NCBI GenBank assembly: GCA_964392365.1 | Contig: CAYMPH010000002.1 | Span: 298,000-361,999 of the forward strand | Source: CAYMPH01 sp964392365 | GTDB lineage: Bacteria > Spirochaetota > UBA4802 > UBA5550 | DNA: 64,000 nucleotides | Reading direction: 5' to 3' | In this document: positions 26,395-35,599 of the stretch, one piece after another | Numbering within the stretch: position 1 is the first letter of the stretch | Layout of the letters: each line of letters opens with the position of its first letter | Made by a program: the position numbers and the translations under genes | Notes under the pieces: model-generated | Seen by the model: the letters and a program-made list of their open reading frames with translations, nothing else | Databases searched by the model: none | Told to the model about the DNA's origin: nothing

Positions 26395-27417
26395 ATGAAA
26401 GATCTGCATAGATACCGTAAACAGATACTGCTGAAAGAAATAGGTGAATTCGGCCAGAGAAGGCTTATGGAATCCAGGGCTGTCGTGATCGGGTGCGGCG
26501 CGCTTGGTTCAATGATATCGAATACACTTGTTCGAATGGGTGTCGGTTCTATTGTAATTGCAGATCGGGATTACATCGAACTGGATAATCTTCACAGACA
26601 GATACTTTTTGATGAAGATGATATAAGAGCCAATCTTCCAAAAGCGGCAGCAGCTGCTGCTAAGCTGCGTAAAATTAATCCTGACGTTGAAATTGAACCG
26701 GTAATAGCTGATATTAATGCAGGAAATATTGAGAATCTGATCCGCGGTGCGGACTGCATTATTGACGGTACAGATAATTTTGAAACACGCCTGCTTATAA
26801 ATGACGCAAGTTATAAAATGAATATTCCATGGATATATGGCGGTGTTGTAGGCACGTACGGAATGACTTATACAATTATTCCCGGTGAAACTGCCTGTTT
26901 CCGCTGCTTTATGCATGATGCTCCAAAACCAGGGGAAACTGAAACCTGCGATACAGTAGGAGTTCTTGCAACTTCAGTTTCGGTTATTGCATCAATCGAG
27001 ACGACAGAAGCAGTTAAAATACTCAGCAGAAGGCGCAACGATCTCAGCGGCAACCTTGTTACAATTGATTTGTGGAGCGGAATGTGGAAATCGTTTCAGC
27101 TCAATAAAGAGAAAGACTGCCCTCTTTGCGGACAAGGAAGATATGATTTTCTTGATGGGAAAAATTCCAGTAAAACAGTTTCCCTGTGCGGCAGAAATTC
27201 CATACAGATAACTCCCGCTGAGAAAACCATTATAGGCTTCGAGGATATTGCCGGCAGATTGAAGTCTGCAGGATCAGTAACATATAACGAGCATTTACTG
27301 AAATTTTCTGCAGATGGGGCGGAGATTACTCTTTTTAAAGATGGAAGGGCTATCATTAAAGGAACGAAAGACGAATCTGCAGCCCGCACGATATTTTCAA
27401 AATATATCGGATTATAA
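26395..27417 (+). CDS. ThiF/MoeB/HesA-family E1-like adenylyltransferase
   Basis: 340 residues from ATG 26395; an in-frame TTG precedes it. ATP-binding GCGALGSMISNTLVRMG, RQILFDEDDI, DGTDNFETRLLIND and IPWIYGGVVGTYGM are diagnostic of E1-like enzymes that adenylate a ubiquitin-like sulfur carrier's C-terminal Gly-Gly. Zn cysteines: CFRC and CPLCG. A likely catalytic Cys lies in ETCDTVGVLA. A C-terminal about 60-residue domain is appended. No ThiS/MoaD-like partner is encoded nearby, so the carrier is elsewhere or the enzyme works on another acceptor. It sits between mnmA and a cysteine desulfurase, all within tens of bases. Confidence 0.85.
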   Translation: MKDLHRYRKQILLKEIGEFGQRRLMESRAVVIGCGALGSMISNTLVRMGVGSIVIADRDYIELDNLHRQILFDEDDIRANLPKAAAAAAKLRKINPDVEIEPVIADINAGNIENLIRGADCIIDGTDNFETRLLINDASYKMNIPWIYGGVVGTYGMTYTIIPGETACFRCFMHDAPKPGETETCDTVGVLATSVSVIASIETTEAVKILSRRRNDLSGNLVTIDLWSGMWKSFQLNKEKDCPLCGQGRYDFLDGKNSSKTVSLCGRNSIQITPAEKTIIGFEDIAGRLKSAGSVTYNEHLLKFSADGAEITLFKDGRAIIKGTKDESAARTIFSKYIGL

Positions 27418-27420
27418 AAT

Positions 27421-28701
27421 ATGCTGCCTAAAGGTATAAAAAACGATTTTCCCTGGTTCTCATCTTCAAGAAATAGAAATACCGTATACCTTGACAGCGC
27501 AGCAACAACCCACAAACCTGAAACAGTTATGAATGCACTGAAGCTTCTTTATGAGGAGTATAATTCTGTAATAAACCGGTCGTCATATGAAAGCAGTGAT
27601 ATTTTTAAAGAAATGTATATCGGTGCGCATAAATCGATAGCTGAATTCATCGGAGGTAAAGACTTCCGTGAAATTATTTTTACAAAAAACTGTACTGATT
27701 CCATTAATCTTGTTGCTGCATCACTTCTCAGGTCCCGAGATAAATCGTTATCTATAAAACCCGGTGACCGGATTATAACTACACTAATGGAGCACCATTC
27801 AAATTTAATTCCTTGGCAGGAGCTTGCAGGTGCAACCGGAGCTGAATTGGTTTATGCCGGGATCAATAGTAATGGTGCAGTTGATCTTGATCATTTAAAA
27901 TCTCTTCTTAATAAACGTACAATCATCGCAGCTTTTACACACGCTTCAAATGTTCTGGGAACAATAAATCCGGTTAACGAAATTGTTCATTTATGCAGGG
28001 AGGCGGGCGCTCTTACGCTTATAGACGGCACTCAGGCTGTGCCTCATATGCCGGTAGATATTAATGAAATCGGATGTGATTTTTATGCTTTTTCCGGGCA
28101 CAAGATGCTTGCGCCGGCAGGCACAGGTGTTCTTTACGGAAAAAGCGAACTGCTTGAAAAAATGCATCCTCATATTTTCGGCGGCGGCATGATACGTGAT
28201 GTAAATCTAGAGCAGGCAAAATGGAGCGAACTTCCATGGAAATTTGAAGCAGGTACTCCTGACGTTTGCGGAGCAATTACTCTCGCAGGTGCAGACGATC
28301 CATCAACCGGGCAGCATATTAAAAGTGCAGTCGATTATCTGAATGGAATTGGAATGGAAAAAATTCAAAAGCATGAACAGGAATTTGCGGATATTGCATT
28401 GAATTCGCTCCGTGAAACAGACTGTATCAAAATAATCGGACCGTCTGATATGACAGCAAAGACAGGCATCATTTCTTTTATAATCTCAGATAAAGGAAAT
28501 ACTGCTGATTGCCACACTGCAGGAGTAATGTTCGAAAAAGAAGGTATTGCATTACGTACAGGCAGTCATTGTGCATATCCGCTTGTAAGACATCTTGGTC
28601 TTGAAGGAACAATCCGTATTAGTTTTTATTTATATAATGACGTGAGTGATGTTGAAAAATTTATAAATGCTCTAAAAAAGATTGTCAGGTATATTTTGTA
28701 G
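27421..28701 (+). CDS. SufS/CsdA-type cysteine desulfurase
   Basis: 426 residues, a group II class V aminotransferase-fold desulfurase. YLDSAATTHKPETVM at the start, the PLP lysine in FSGHKMLAPAGTGVLYG, and the catalytic cysteine loop RTGSHCAYPLV near the C-terminus are intact. It converts cysteine to alanine and a persulfide. It starts 3 bases after the ThiF-like stop and closes the Rrf2-mnmA-thiF operon, which makes it the obvious sulfur donor for the tRNA thiolase and E1 steps, or for Fe-S assembly. No sufE/sufU partner is adjacent. The ribosome site is weak, consistent with coupling. Confidence 0.88.
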   Translation: MLPKGIKNDFPWFSSSRNRNTVYLDSAATTHKPETVMNALKLLYEEYNSVINRSSYESSDIFKEMYIGAHKSIAEFIGGKDFREIIFTKNCTDSINLVAASLLRSRDKSLSIKPGDRIITTLMEHHSNLIPWQELAGATGAELVYAGINSNGAVDLDHLKSLLNKRTIIAAFTHASNVLGTINPVNEIVHLCREAGALTLIDGTQAVPHMPVDINEIGCDFYAFSGHKMLAPAGTGVLYGKSELLEKMHPHIFGGGMIRDVNLEQAKWSELPWKFEAGTPDVCGAITLAGADDPSTGQHIKSAVDYLNGIGMEKIQKHEQEFADIALNSLRETDCIKIIGPSDMTAKTGIISFIISDKGNTADCHTAGVMFEKEGIALRTGSHCAYPLVRHLGLEGTIRISFYLYNDVSDVEKFINALKKIVRYIL

Positions 28702-29230
28702 TATTGGGGACGTTGCTGTCTTTGGCAATCACTACTGCCTGTGTAATATTTTTTTTAACAGTTCTATTGTTAAAGTTTGAAATAAAACTGTCACATTGAA
28801 GCTGTGTAAGTTTATAAAAATTCTATTAACATAATATTCAATTTTTCACAGGTTTAATTTTCCATAGCTCAATTGCGGTTTTCGATTTTTTTTATAATTG
28901 ATATCCAGTCAGTCTGCAGTGATGCCGTTTATTCTCTCTGTTTTATCTTCCGGCAGTTTTTTGTTTTTTAAACTTATTAAATTTCTTGACTTCTTAAATA
29001 AATTGTATTAGATTTAGCAACCATAGGGATTGCTTTTTTTTAAATTCTAGAATTGCATAAAATTAAATTAACATTTGCATGTATTAAAAAGAAAGTTAAA
29101 AATTTAAGTTGCTATTGGTTAAGTTCAAAATTCTTTATGTCTTACTTTAAACAAGTGATTTAAAAAAAAATTTCAAATATAAAATTTCTAAAGCGTAAAA
29201 GAAAAAAAATTCTAGTTTCGGGGGCTTTTT
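28702..29230. other. Intergenic region without recognisable gene
   Basis: No frame with coding character on either strand. The first bases after the desulfurase stop (GGGGACGTTGCTGTCTTTGG) resemble sequence I associate with insertion-sequence ends, but no matching partner end is present. A TTGACT (28986) - 17 - TAGATT (29009) promoter-like pair is followed by a short hairpin AGCAACC...GGGATTGCT with a T run (29015-29040). Function unresolved. Confidence 0.4.
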
Positions 29231-30793
29231 TTGAAAAAAATATTATCGAATTTATCAATTAAACAGAAAATTTTATTTCAGTCATTGATTACATTTTTAT
29301 TTCTTTTACTCCTTGGATCATTTGCCACATTTGGTCTTCAATCTCAAAAAAAGACAATAAATGATATTGTTTCAATCCGATATACATTAACCCTTGAATG
29401 TGCGACTATTATCGATAATCTGACTTCTGTTCATGCCAATATTTATAAGGGATTTATGCTGACGCGTGCTGATTACGATAAAGAGGCAGTTGCCGCGTTA
29501 TTTAAAGAGCAATGGCCTGTACTTGATAAAACTATTGAAAAGATAAAATCAATTATTGATTCAAAAAAACTTACTGAAGAGGAAAATGCATTATTTGCTG
29601 AATCATTAAAAAATGCAATCGAATACAGAAGTAAAGCAGTTGATTCAGTAAGCACGGCTGAGTATGATATCAACACCGGCACTATAATGCTGGGAATGTG
29701 CGATGATCAGTTTAAAGAGCTGAAACAGAATCTTAACAACTTTAAAAACATGCAGGCAAATGTTAGCATGGTAAAATTAAAAAAAACAGAAAGTGATTTT
29801 ACATTTTTTACTTCGTTCACTTTGATTATTTTCATAGTTGCAATATTGCTATCAATTTTAATAAGCATAATAAATTCAATATTTATAACAACCCCGTTAA
29901 TTAAAACTATAAACGCAATGAAAAATATTGCTGAAGGAGATGGTGATCTAACCTTAAGGCTGAATAGTGATTCAAAGGATGAAATAGGACAATTATCATC
30001 ATATTTTAATAAATTCGTTTCAAAAATAATGAATATTATTGTTGAAGTCAAAAAAACCAGTGAGAACCTGATTGCCGTTTCCCGTCAGCTTAATGAAACT
30101 TCTATAATTCTCAGCCAGGATGCTGGAAATCAGGCGGCAAATGTTGAAGAAATAACTGCCTCATTGGAGGAGGTAGGCGCAGGTATAGCAAGTAATTCTC
30201 AAAACTCCAAAGATACCGATAAAATTGCATCTGAACTTTCAACTGAATCTGAGAATGGAGGCAGAGCTGTTAATGAAACAGTTGAGGCTATGAGACAGAT
30301 CGCTCACAGAATAAATGTTATTGAGGATATTGCATATCAGACAAACCTTCTTGCATTAAACGCAGCAATTGAAGCAGCCAGAGCAGGGGATCACGGTAAA
30401 GGTTTTGCGGTTGTTGCAGGTGAAGTAAGAAAGCTGGCAGAAAAGAGCCAGTCAGCAGCTCAGGAAATAAGTTTAGTCGCTGTTAAGGGGCTTTCTATTG
30501 CTGAGAATACAGGAAAACTGTTTTACAATATTGTACCTAAAATAAAAACCACAGCAGAGCTTATTGAAAATATAACAATAGCTACGGAAGAGCAGAACAT
30601 CGGAGTATCGCAGATATATACCGGGATGAACCAGCTGGGTGAAATAACTCAGAAAAATGCTGCTGCTTCAGAGATGATTGCTTCAACATCAACTCATATA
30701 CATCAGAATCTGACAGATCTTTACAAAATAATTCAATCATTCAAAGTTGATGAAAATGAAATTGAGAAAACACTGGTTTCTTACAAAGAGTGA
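29231..30793 (+). CDS. Methyl-accepting chemotaxis protein with periplasmic four-helix-type sensor
   Basis: 520 residues from a TTG start at 29231 (no in-frame ATG before residue 77). First membrane helix about 15-34, helical periplasmic sensor about 35-190, second helix about 195-220, HAMP about 215-270 (GDGDLTLRLNSDSKDEIGQLSSYFN), then the MA signalling domain with the conserved hairpin tip IEDIAYQTNLLALNAAIEAARAGDHGKGFAVVAGEVRKLAEKSQ. It transmits ligand binding to CheA/CheW. The sensor looks like a 4HB_MCP module. No C-terminal CheR-tethering pentapeptide is seen. The ligand is unknown. Confidence 0.9.
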   Translation: MKKILSNLSIKQKILFQSLITFLFLLLLGSFATFGLQSQKKTINDIVSIRYTLTLECATIIDNLTSVHANIYKGFMLTRADYDKEAVAALFKEQWPVLDKTIEKIKSIIDSKKLTEEENALFAESLKNAIEYRSKAVDSVSTAEYDINTGTIMLGMCDDQFKELKQNLNNFKNMQANVSMVKLKKTESDFTFFTSFTLIIFIVAILLSILISIINSIFITTPLIKTINAMKNIAEGDGDLTLRLNSDSKDEIGQLSSYFNKFVSKIMNIIVEVKKTSENLIAVSRQLNETSIILSQDAGNQAANVEEITASLEEVGAGIASNSQNSKDTDKIASELSTESENGGRAVNETVEAMRQIAHRINVIEDIAYQTNLLALNAAIEAARAGDHGKGFAVVAGEVRKLAEKSQSAAQEISLVAVKGLSIAENTGKLFYNIVPKIKTTAELIENITIATEEQNIGVSQIYTGMNQLGEITQKNAAASEMIASTSTHIHQNLTDLYKIIQSFKVDENEIEKTLVSYKE

Positions 30794-30823
30794 GCCTTAT
30801 AAGAATATCATGCTGAAATTTCT

Positions 30824-30854
30824 TTGACAAAAATTAACCTTTTTAAAATATATT
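30824..30854 (+). promoter_or_regulatory. Candidate promoter for Cache-like secreted protein gene
   Basis: TTGACA at 30824-30829 and TATATT at 30849-30854 (19-base spacer; AATATA overlaps at 17). About 75 bases upstream of the start at 30927. Confidence 0.4.
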
Positions 30855-30926
30855 TCTTAAAGAATCTTTATTGGTTTTTTTAATCCGGGGTTTTTAAAAT
30901 TAAAATAATAAAAAATGGAGTGTCGA

Positions 30927-31379
30927 ATGAAAAAAGTAACAATCAAAAAAATTGTATCTATCGCAATCATGTTATTTCTAACATGTGTGCTTTTTGCTGC
31001 AACAAGGCAGGATGCACTGAATACAGCTGAACGCGGAAAAGCATTTTTAATTGCAAACGGCAAAGATAAATTAATTGCAGAAACAAACAAGACTAACGGG
31101 ATGTTTGTAAATGGTGATCTCTATATTTATACACTTGATATGAATGGAATATGTCTATCCCATCCAATGCTTCCCAGCTTTAGAGGTAAATCTTTTATGA
31201 ACCTGAAAGATGCAGACGGAAAGTATTTTATAAAAGAAGCTATTACTTTATTGAAAAATCAGGATTCCTGCTGGTTATCCTACAAATGGAATAATCCAGT
31301 TACTAAGAAAGTCGGCCTGAAGCATTCATATTTTTTAAAATCTAACGGTGTAATAATCAGTGCCGGAGTCTGGGATTGA
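30927..31379 (+). CDS. Secreted single Cache-like sensor domain protein
   Basis: 150 residues from ATG 30927, preceded by TGGAG at 8 bases; an in-frame ATG 12 bases earlier lacks a site. Signal peptide about 1-26 (VSIAIMLFLTCVLFAATRQ), then one domain with the single-Cache pattern: ALNTAERGKAFLIANGKDKLIAETN, GDLYIYTLDMNGICLSHPML, GKSFMNLKDADGKYFIKEAI and KKVGLKHSYFLKSNGVIISAGVWD. There is no membrane or signalling domain, so it is a free periplasmic sensor module. It lies between two chemoreceptor genes and could present a ligand to one of them (inference). A strong terminator follows. Confidence 0.8.
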   Translation: MKKVTIKKIVSIAIMLFLTCVLFAATRQDALNTAERGKAFLIANGKDKLIAETNKTNGMFVNGDLYIYTLDMNGICLSHPMLPSFRGKSFMNLKDADGKYFIKEAITLLKNQDSCWLSYKWNNPVTKKVGLKHSYFLKSNGVIISAGVWD

Positions 31380-31514
31380 TTAACAAAACGGGTACGGATT
31401 ATAAAAATAATATTAACAAAGATTTTGCATTTAAAACCTGTTCAAGACTTTCACAAAAAAGATGAATTAGGTTATAACTTTTTTTGATTTTATTCAAAAA
31501 TTTTAATTTCTTCT

Positions 31515-31556
31515 AAACAGCAGGTATATTTAAAAATACCTGCTGTTTTTATTTTT
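31515..31556 (+). terminator. Strong intrinsic terminator
   Basis: Thirteen-base perfect stem AAACAGCAGGTAT / ATACCTGCTGTTT with an 8-base loop, then TTTATTTTT. It separates the Cache protein gene from the second chemoreceptor gene. Confidence 0.88.
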
Positions 31557-31627
31557 AATCAATATCGTTTAAAACGTTACTGTTGCCGGCTGAGGCGGTA
31601 TTTATTAACTTTATCTGGAGGGTGTCT

Positions 31628-33211
31628 ATGATAAACGGGGCAAAAATTTTCAAGAATATAACGCTTAGAAATGAATTATATACAAACATTCTCCTTGTCC
31701 CGCTTGTTTTAGGTTATGTAATATTTGCAGGCAATCTTGAAAATGATAAAATTTTCAGATTTGTTTTAACTTCAACTTTTGTAACACTGGCAGTAGTCGT
31801 GATTTCAATTGTAATACGCTACAAGGTATATGTTCCTGTCTTTAATGCAGTTGATGACTCTAAATCTGATTTAAAACTGATTAAGCAAAAACTGCTTTCG
31901 ATACCGAAATATGAGGCTATTCTGTCAGGATTGCGCTGGGCTACAGGTGTAACTTTATCCTTTATTCTTGTACTGTTGCAAATTGAATTAACAGATTATC
32001 AGAAAGTATGTATTTTTCTTATTTATCCGCTTATAATACCAATAAGTACAATCGTTGGTTTTCTTGCAACAGAGAATCAAATCGTTCCTCTGCTTTCACT
32101 GGAACATGTATCAGTGCCAAGGATTGACCTGAATAAGATTTATAAATTCACACTGCTCAACAGAACATTATTTACATTCATATCCATTTTTCTGATTCCA
32201 ACAATTATTTTAGGTTTCATGTTTTATATCAGCAATAGTGGAATTAATTCATATAAAAATATCGGATTGGTTTTTGCCTATATTGGTGTAATGAGCGCAA
32301 TTGCTATTGGAATAACACTTTATGAATTTTTCAGTAATATTCAGATAAGTTTAAAAAGTATTTCAACTGCTCTTTCATCCATACGCAATGGTGATCTTAC
32401 AAAAGCATCAATTCCAATGCTCTCCAACAGTGAAATCGGATTCATGTCTGAAGATGTTACTGTTTTACTTGGTTCTCTACGTGAAATTATTTTAAATATA
32501 CAAAGAATTTCCTCGGAAGTAATTACTGGCAGCAGCGAGATTAAATCTTCTGCTGTAAATCTTTCAGATTCTGCAAACAGTGAAGCTGCAAGCGTTGAGC
32601 AGATGGCTGCTTCAATTGAAAAGATGTCGTCTTCAGTTGAGGAAAATGCACGTAACTCCAGCATAACCAATAAAAATGCCCTGGAAATATCAACGCAATC
32701 CATGGAAGGAAAAGAGGCAATAGAAAAAACAGTAATATCCATGAATAAAATTGCATCTAAAATAAATGTAATCGAGGATATTGCTTATCAGACAAATCTT
32801 CTTGCATTAAACGCTGCAATTGAAGCTGCAAGAGCCGGTGATTTCGGAAAAGGCTTTTCCGTTGTTGCAGGCGAAGTAAGAAAACTTGCTGAGAAGAGTC
32901 AGCAGGCGTCAAAAGAAATTGTTGAACTGGTTCAGGAAAGCGCCGGAGTGGCCAATCATGCAGGTGTAATTTTTTCTTCCATCCTGCCTAAAATCAAAGA
33001 GATGGCTGTAATGGTAGGCCAGATCAATAACGCTTCCAATGAACAATCCGCAGGAATTTCAGAAATCAATAACGGGATGAGTCAGTTGAGCGAAATTTCG
33101 CAGCAGAATGCGGCTGTCTCAGAAGAACTTTCTGGAACATCTGAAATGCTCAATACCAATATTGAATCTCTGAACAGCAGGATTGACTTTTTTAAAATTG
33201 AAGTAAAGTAA
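31628..33211 (+). CDS. Methyl-accepting chemotaxis protein with polytopic membrane N-terminus
   Basis: 527 residues from ATG 31628 (TGGAGGG at 7 bases). Instead of a periplasmic sensor it has about six transmembrane helices in three pairs within residues 1-240, with only short loops outside. A HAMP-like linker follows (about 240-290, SSIRNGDLTKASIPMLSNSEIGFMSEDV), then an MA domain with the conserved tip INVIEDIAYQTNLLALNAAIEAARAGDFGKGFSVVAGEVRKLAEKSQ. Such receptors sense within the membrane or through a partner. The secreted Cache protein just upstream is a candidate partner. The C-terminal half is closely similar to the receptor at 29231. Confidence 0.9.
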   Translation: MINGAKIFKNITLRNELYTNILLVPLVLGYVIFAGNLENDKIFRFVLTSTFVTLAVVVISIVIRYKVYVPVFNAVDDSKSDLKLIKQKLLSIPKYEAILSGLRWATGVTLSFILVLLQIELTDYQKVCIFLIYPLIIPISTIVGFLATENQIVPLLSLEHVSVPRIDLNKIYKFTLLNRTLFTFISIFLIPTIILGFMFYISNSGINSYKNIGLVFAYIGVMSAIAIGITLYEFFSNIQISLKSISTALSSIRNGDLTKASIPMLSNSEIGFMSEDVTVLLGSLREIILNIQRISSEVITGSSEIKSSAVNLSDSANSEAASVEQMAASIEKMSSSVEENARNSSITNKNALEISTQSMEGKEAIEKTVISMNKIASKINVIEDIAYQTNLLALNAAIEAARAGDFGKGFSVVAGEVRKLAEKSQQASKEIVELVQESAGVANHAGVIFSSILPKIKEMAVMVGQINNASNEQSAGISEINNGMSQLSEISQQNAAVSEELSGTSEMLNTNIESLNSRIDFFKIEVK

Positions 33212-33295
33212 TTAAGATAATATTATATTGAAGAAACTAAATGATCCTGATATAATTAGTTGTTTTAATAAGATCATTTGATAAAATTCATCCTG

Positions 33296-33318
33296 TCTGC
33301 AAAACAGCAGATTTTTTT
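33296..33318 (+). terminator. Short intrinsic terminator
   Basis: TCTGC - AAAACA - GCAGA followed by seven T's, about 85 bases after the chemoreceptor stop. Confidence 0.6.
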
Positions 33319-33475
33319 ATGAAGCTTTCTGCAGTTATAAAAAAATCAAAAAAAATCTTGTAATGAATATCATTTAACCCGTATTATAATATATATTGAT
33401 GGGCATGTGATGATGTTAATGAACTATATTATGAATAATTTTATCTGAATGTCATACAGGAAAGGAGAACACATC

Positions 33476-34858
33476 TTGAAAAAAAATGAAATTGTCTCTT
33501 TGTTCAGCAGCCAGAAGGCTTTTTTTATTTCAGGAGGAACTCTTGATGCAGATTATCGTATCAGGATGCTGCAAAAACTAAAAAAGGTAATCAATGAAAA
33601 CCAGAAGTCTATACTTGCCGCACTCTATACTGACATGCGCAAACCGGAGACTGAGGCATATATCAGTGAAATTTATCTGGTTCAGATGGAAATCGATATA
33701 GCCCTGAAAAATATTAAGAAATGGACTGCACCTCGAAAAGTTTCAACACCGGCAGTTCTTTTCAAATCTACGAGCTGGCTTTATCCTGAGCCGTATGGAG
33801 TAGCACTGATCATATCACCATGGAACTACCCGTTCCAGCTGCTCATTGATCCTCTGGTAGGGGCTATTGCAGCAGGCAATTGCGCTATTCTGAAACCGTC
33901 AGAGCTTGCACCTGCAACATCGTCAATCATATCTCAAATTATATCTGATACTTTTGATCCTTCCTACATTGCAGTTGTTGAAGGCGGTATAGAAGAAAGC
34001 ACTGCACTCCTTTCATTAGAGTTCGATTATTTTTTTTATACAGGGAGCACTTCAGTTGGCAGGGTGATAATGAAAGCTGCAGCAGAAAATCTGATCCCGG
34101 TAACACTCGAGCTGGGCGGTAAAAGCCCGTGTATTGTTGATAAAGACGCGGATCTAATTGTAGCGGCAAGACGTATCGTTAAGGGTAAATTTTTTAATGC
34201 AGGGCAGACATGTATAGCCCCGGATTACCTGTATGTGCATAGAGATGTAAGGGCTGATCTTACTGATATAATGAAAAATATGATTAATGAATTTTACGGA
34301 AGTGATCCATCTGTTTCTCCAGCATATGCCAGAATCATTAATGACCGTCACTTTGCAAGACTTTCAGGCTTAATGAAAGGCGATTATATTACAGGAGGGA
34401 TAACTAAAAAGGAAGAACGCTACATAGCACCTACCATAATCGGCGGTGCTGCATGGAGTGATCCTATAATGCATGAAGAAATATTCGGGCCGCTTCTTCC
34501 TGTGCTTGTTTTCGAAAACATCGATGATGTTATCAGGGAAATTAATGCAAGGCCCAAACCCCTTGCTCTGTATTATTTTTCCCGTGATAAAAAGCAGCAG
34601 GAGAAAATTCTCACACGCACCTCATCGGGTGGCGTGTGCATCAATGACACAATCGAGCATATCGTTTCTGAATATCTGCCGTTCGGTGGTGTGGGAGCAA
34701 GCGGTATGGGAAGCTACCACGGCAGAGCGAGTTTCGATACTTTTACTCACACAAAAGGCGTGCTTAAAAAATCATTTTACTTCGATGTTAAAATGAAGTA
34801 TGCTCCCTACAGGCTTGCATTCAAAACCTTAAAAAAGCTGCTTGCGCTTATTTCGTAG
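33476..34858 (+). CDS. Class 3-type aldehyde dehydrogenase
   Basis: 460 residues from a TTG start at 33476, chosen because AAAGGAG lies 9 bases upstream; the in-frame ATG at 33449 has no ribosome site. NAD(P)-dependent oxidation of aldehydes to acids. Motifs: ISPWNYPFQLLIDPLVGAIAAGNCAILKPSELAP, FFYTGSTSVGRVIMKAAAENL, the catalytic glutamate in TLELGGKSPCIV, the catalytic cysteine in FFNAGQTCIAPDYL, EEIFGPLLPV, and PFGGVGASGMGSYHG. Its length and short C-terminus with basic/hydrophobic residues (YRLAFKTLKKLLAL) resemble membrane-associated ALDH3 enzymes acting on long-chain aldehydes. Confidence 0.88.
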   Translation: MKKNEIVSLFSSQKAFFISGGTLDADYRIRMLQKLKKVINENQKSILAALYTDMRKPETEAYISEIYLVQMEIDIALKNIKKWTAPRKVSTPAVLFKSTSWLYPEPYGVALIISPWNYPFQLLIDPLVGAIAAGNCAILKPSELAPATSSIISQIISDTFDPSYIAVVEGGIEESTALLSLEFDYFFYTGSTSVGRVIMKAAAENLIPVTLELGGKSPCIVDKDADLIVAARRIVKGKFFNAGQTCIAPDYLYVHRDVRADLTDIMKNMINEFYGSDPSVSPAYARIINDRHFARLSGLMKGDYITGGITKKEERYIAPTIIGGAAWSDPIMHEEIFGPLLPVLVFENIDDVIREINARPKPLALYYFSRDKKQQEKILTRTSSGGVCINDTIEHIVSEYLPFGGVGASGMGSYHGRASFDTFTHTKGVLKKSFYFDVKMKYAPYRLAFKTLKKLLALIS

Positions 34859-34874
34859 GGTTGCAGATAAAAAG

Positions 34875-34930
34875 CTCATCCGGAAACTGCCTGTTTTTCC
34901 AGTTGATATTACAAAAAAAATCCGGATGAG
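34875..34930 (+). repeat. Long-range inverted repeat downstream of aldehyde dehydrogenase
   Basis: CTCATCCGGA (34875-34884) and its perfect complement TCCGGATGAG (34921-34930) enclose 36 bases that include a second small pairing AACTG/CAGTT and an A8 run. It lies 16 bases after the stop and before a convergent gene. It could be a 3' stability structure or terminator for either strand. Confidence 0.5.
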
Positions 34931-34972
34931 AAGGTTTAGATAATTGAATTTACATTCCGGATTTCATTAAAT

Positions 34973-35515
34973 CTAATTATACTGAAGCTTTAGCGATTCA
35001 TAAAGTCTGATATATTTTTCATGAATCATTTTTTTATCGAACTCATAAAATTCAGTAAGCATGTCATCTAATTCATCATTTGAAAAATATTTTTCTGTTT
35101 GCGGGAAAAATATTTTATCTTCTTTTATTATATGTTCTGGATAAAAATTGATTAAAAAAGATAGATTATCAGTAATTATTTCAATTCCTGATAAATCTCC
35201 AGCAGCATACCTATTATTTGCTTCAACAATTTCAGCTACTGCTTTTCGGGCTGTTAAATGCTCATTAAACAGCTCATGCATTATTTTTATATCATCATTA
35301 TCTAATTTTTTATTTTCCAGTTTTTTAAAAAGAATGTCTTCCTCTTTCCCGTGATGGGTGCGGTCTGCATATACTTTTATAAAATCAACAACTGTATTGA
35401 TGAAAACGGGATTAACTTTCTTGTTTTTAATAAATAGATCCAGTTCCTTACCGGTAATATTAAGCATTTTTTCTATTAACCGGTGTTCAATCATTAAAAG
35501 TCCTCTTGGTTTCAT
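34973..35515 (-). CDS. Hemerythrin HHE-domain protein
   Basis: 180 residues, a single four-helix hemerythrin/HHE domain. Likely iron ligands: His11 (MIEHRLIEKML), the His pair in DRTHHGKEEDILF with its Glu, His in IMHELFNEHLTARKAV, and a late His in PEHIIKEDKIFFPQ. The start at 35515 is kept because it places the first ligand helix as in the second hemerythrin at 40881; an ATG at 35494 with a better ribosome site is an alternative. Such proteins bind O2 or NO or act in Fe-S repair. They lie at both ends of a run of redox genes. Confidence 0.85.
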   Translation of the reverse strand: MKPRGLLMIEHRLIEKMLNITGKELDLFIKNKKVNPVFINTVVDFIKVYADRTHHGKEEDILFKKLENKKLDNDDIKIMHELFNEHLTARKAVAEIVEANNRYAAGDLSGIEIITDNLSFLINFYPEHIIKEDKIFFPQTEKYFSNDELDDMLTEFYEFDKKMIHEKYIRLYESLKLQYN

Positions 35516-35599
35516 ACCTTTCCCACCTGAATTTTTTTTAGCAACATTTTACTTCCAGCAAAAAATACCTTAAAATTTACAGTATTTTTTCAAGATTTT

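Noticed and set aside
26509..26916. 135-residue minus-strand frame inside the ThiF-like gene
   Set aside because: Antisense shadow; the plus-strand frame has clear E1 motifs.
28981..29060. c-di-GMP (GEMM) riboswitch before the chemoreceptor gene
   Set aside because: A GCAACCATAGGGATTGC hairpin is present, but the conserved GEMM core and tetraloop/receptor are absent.
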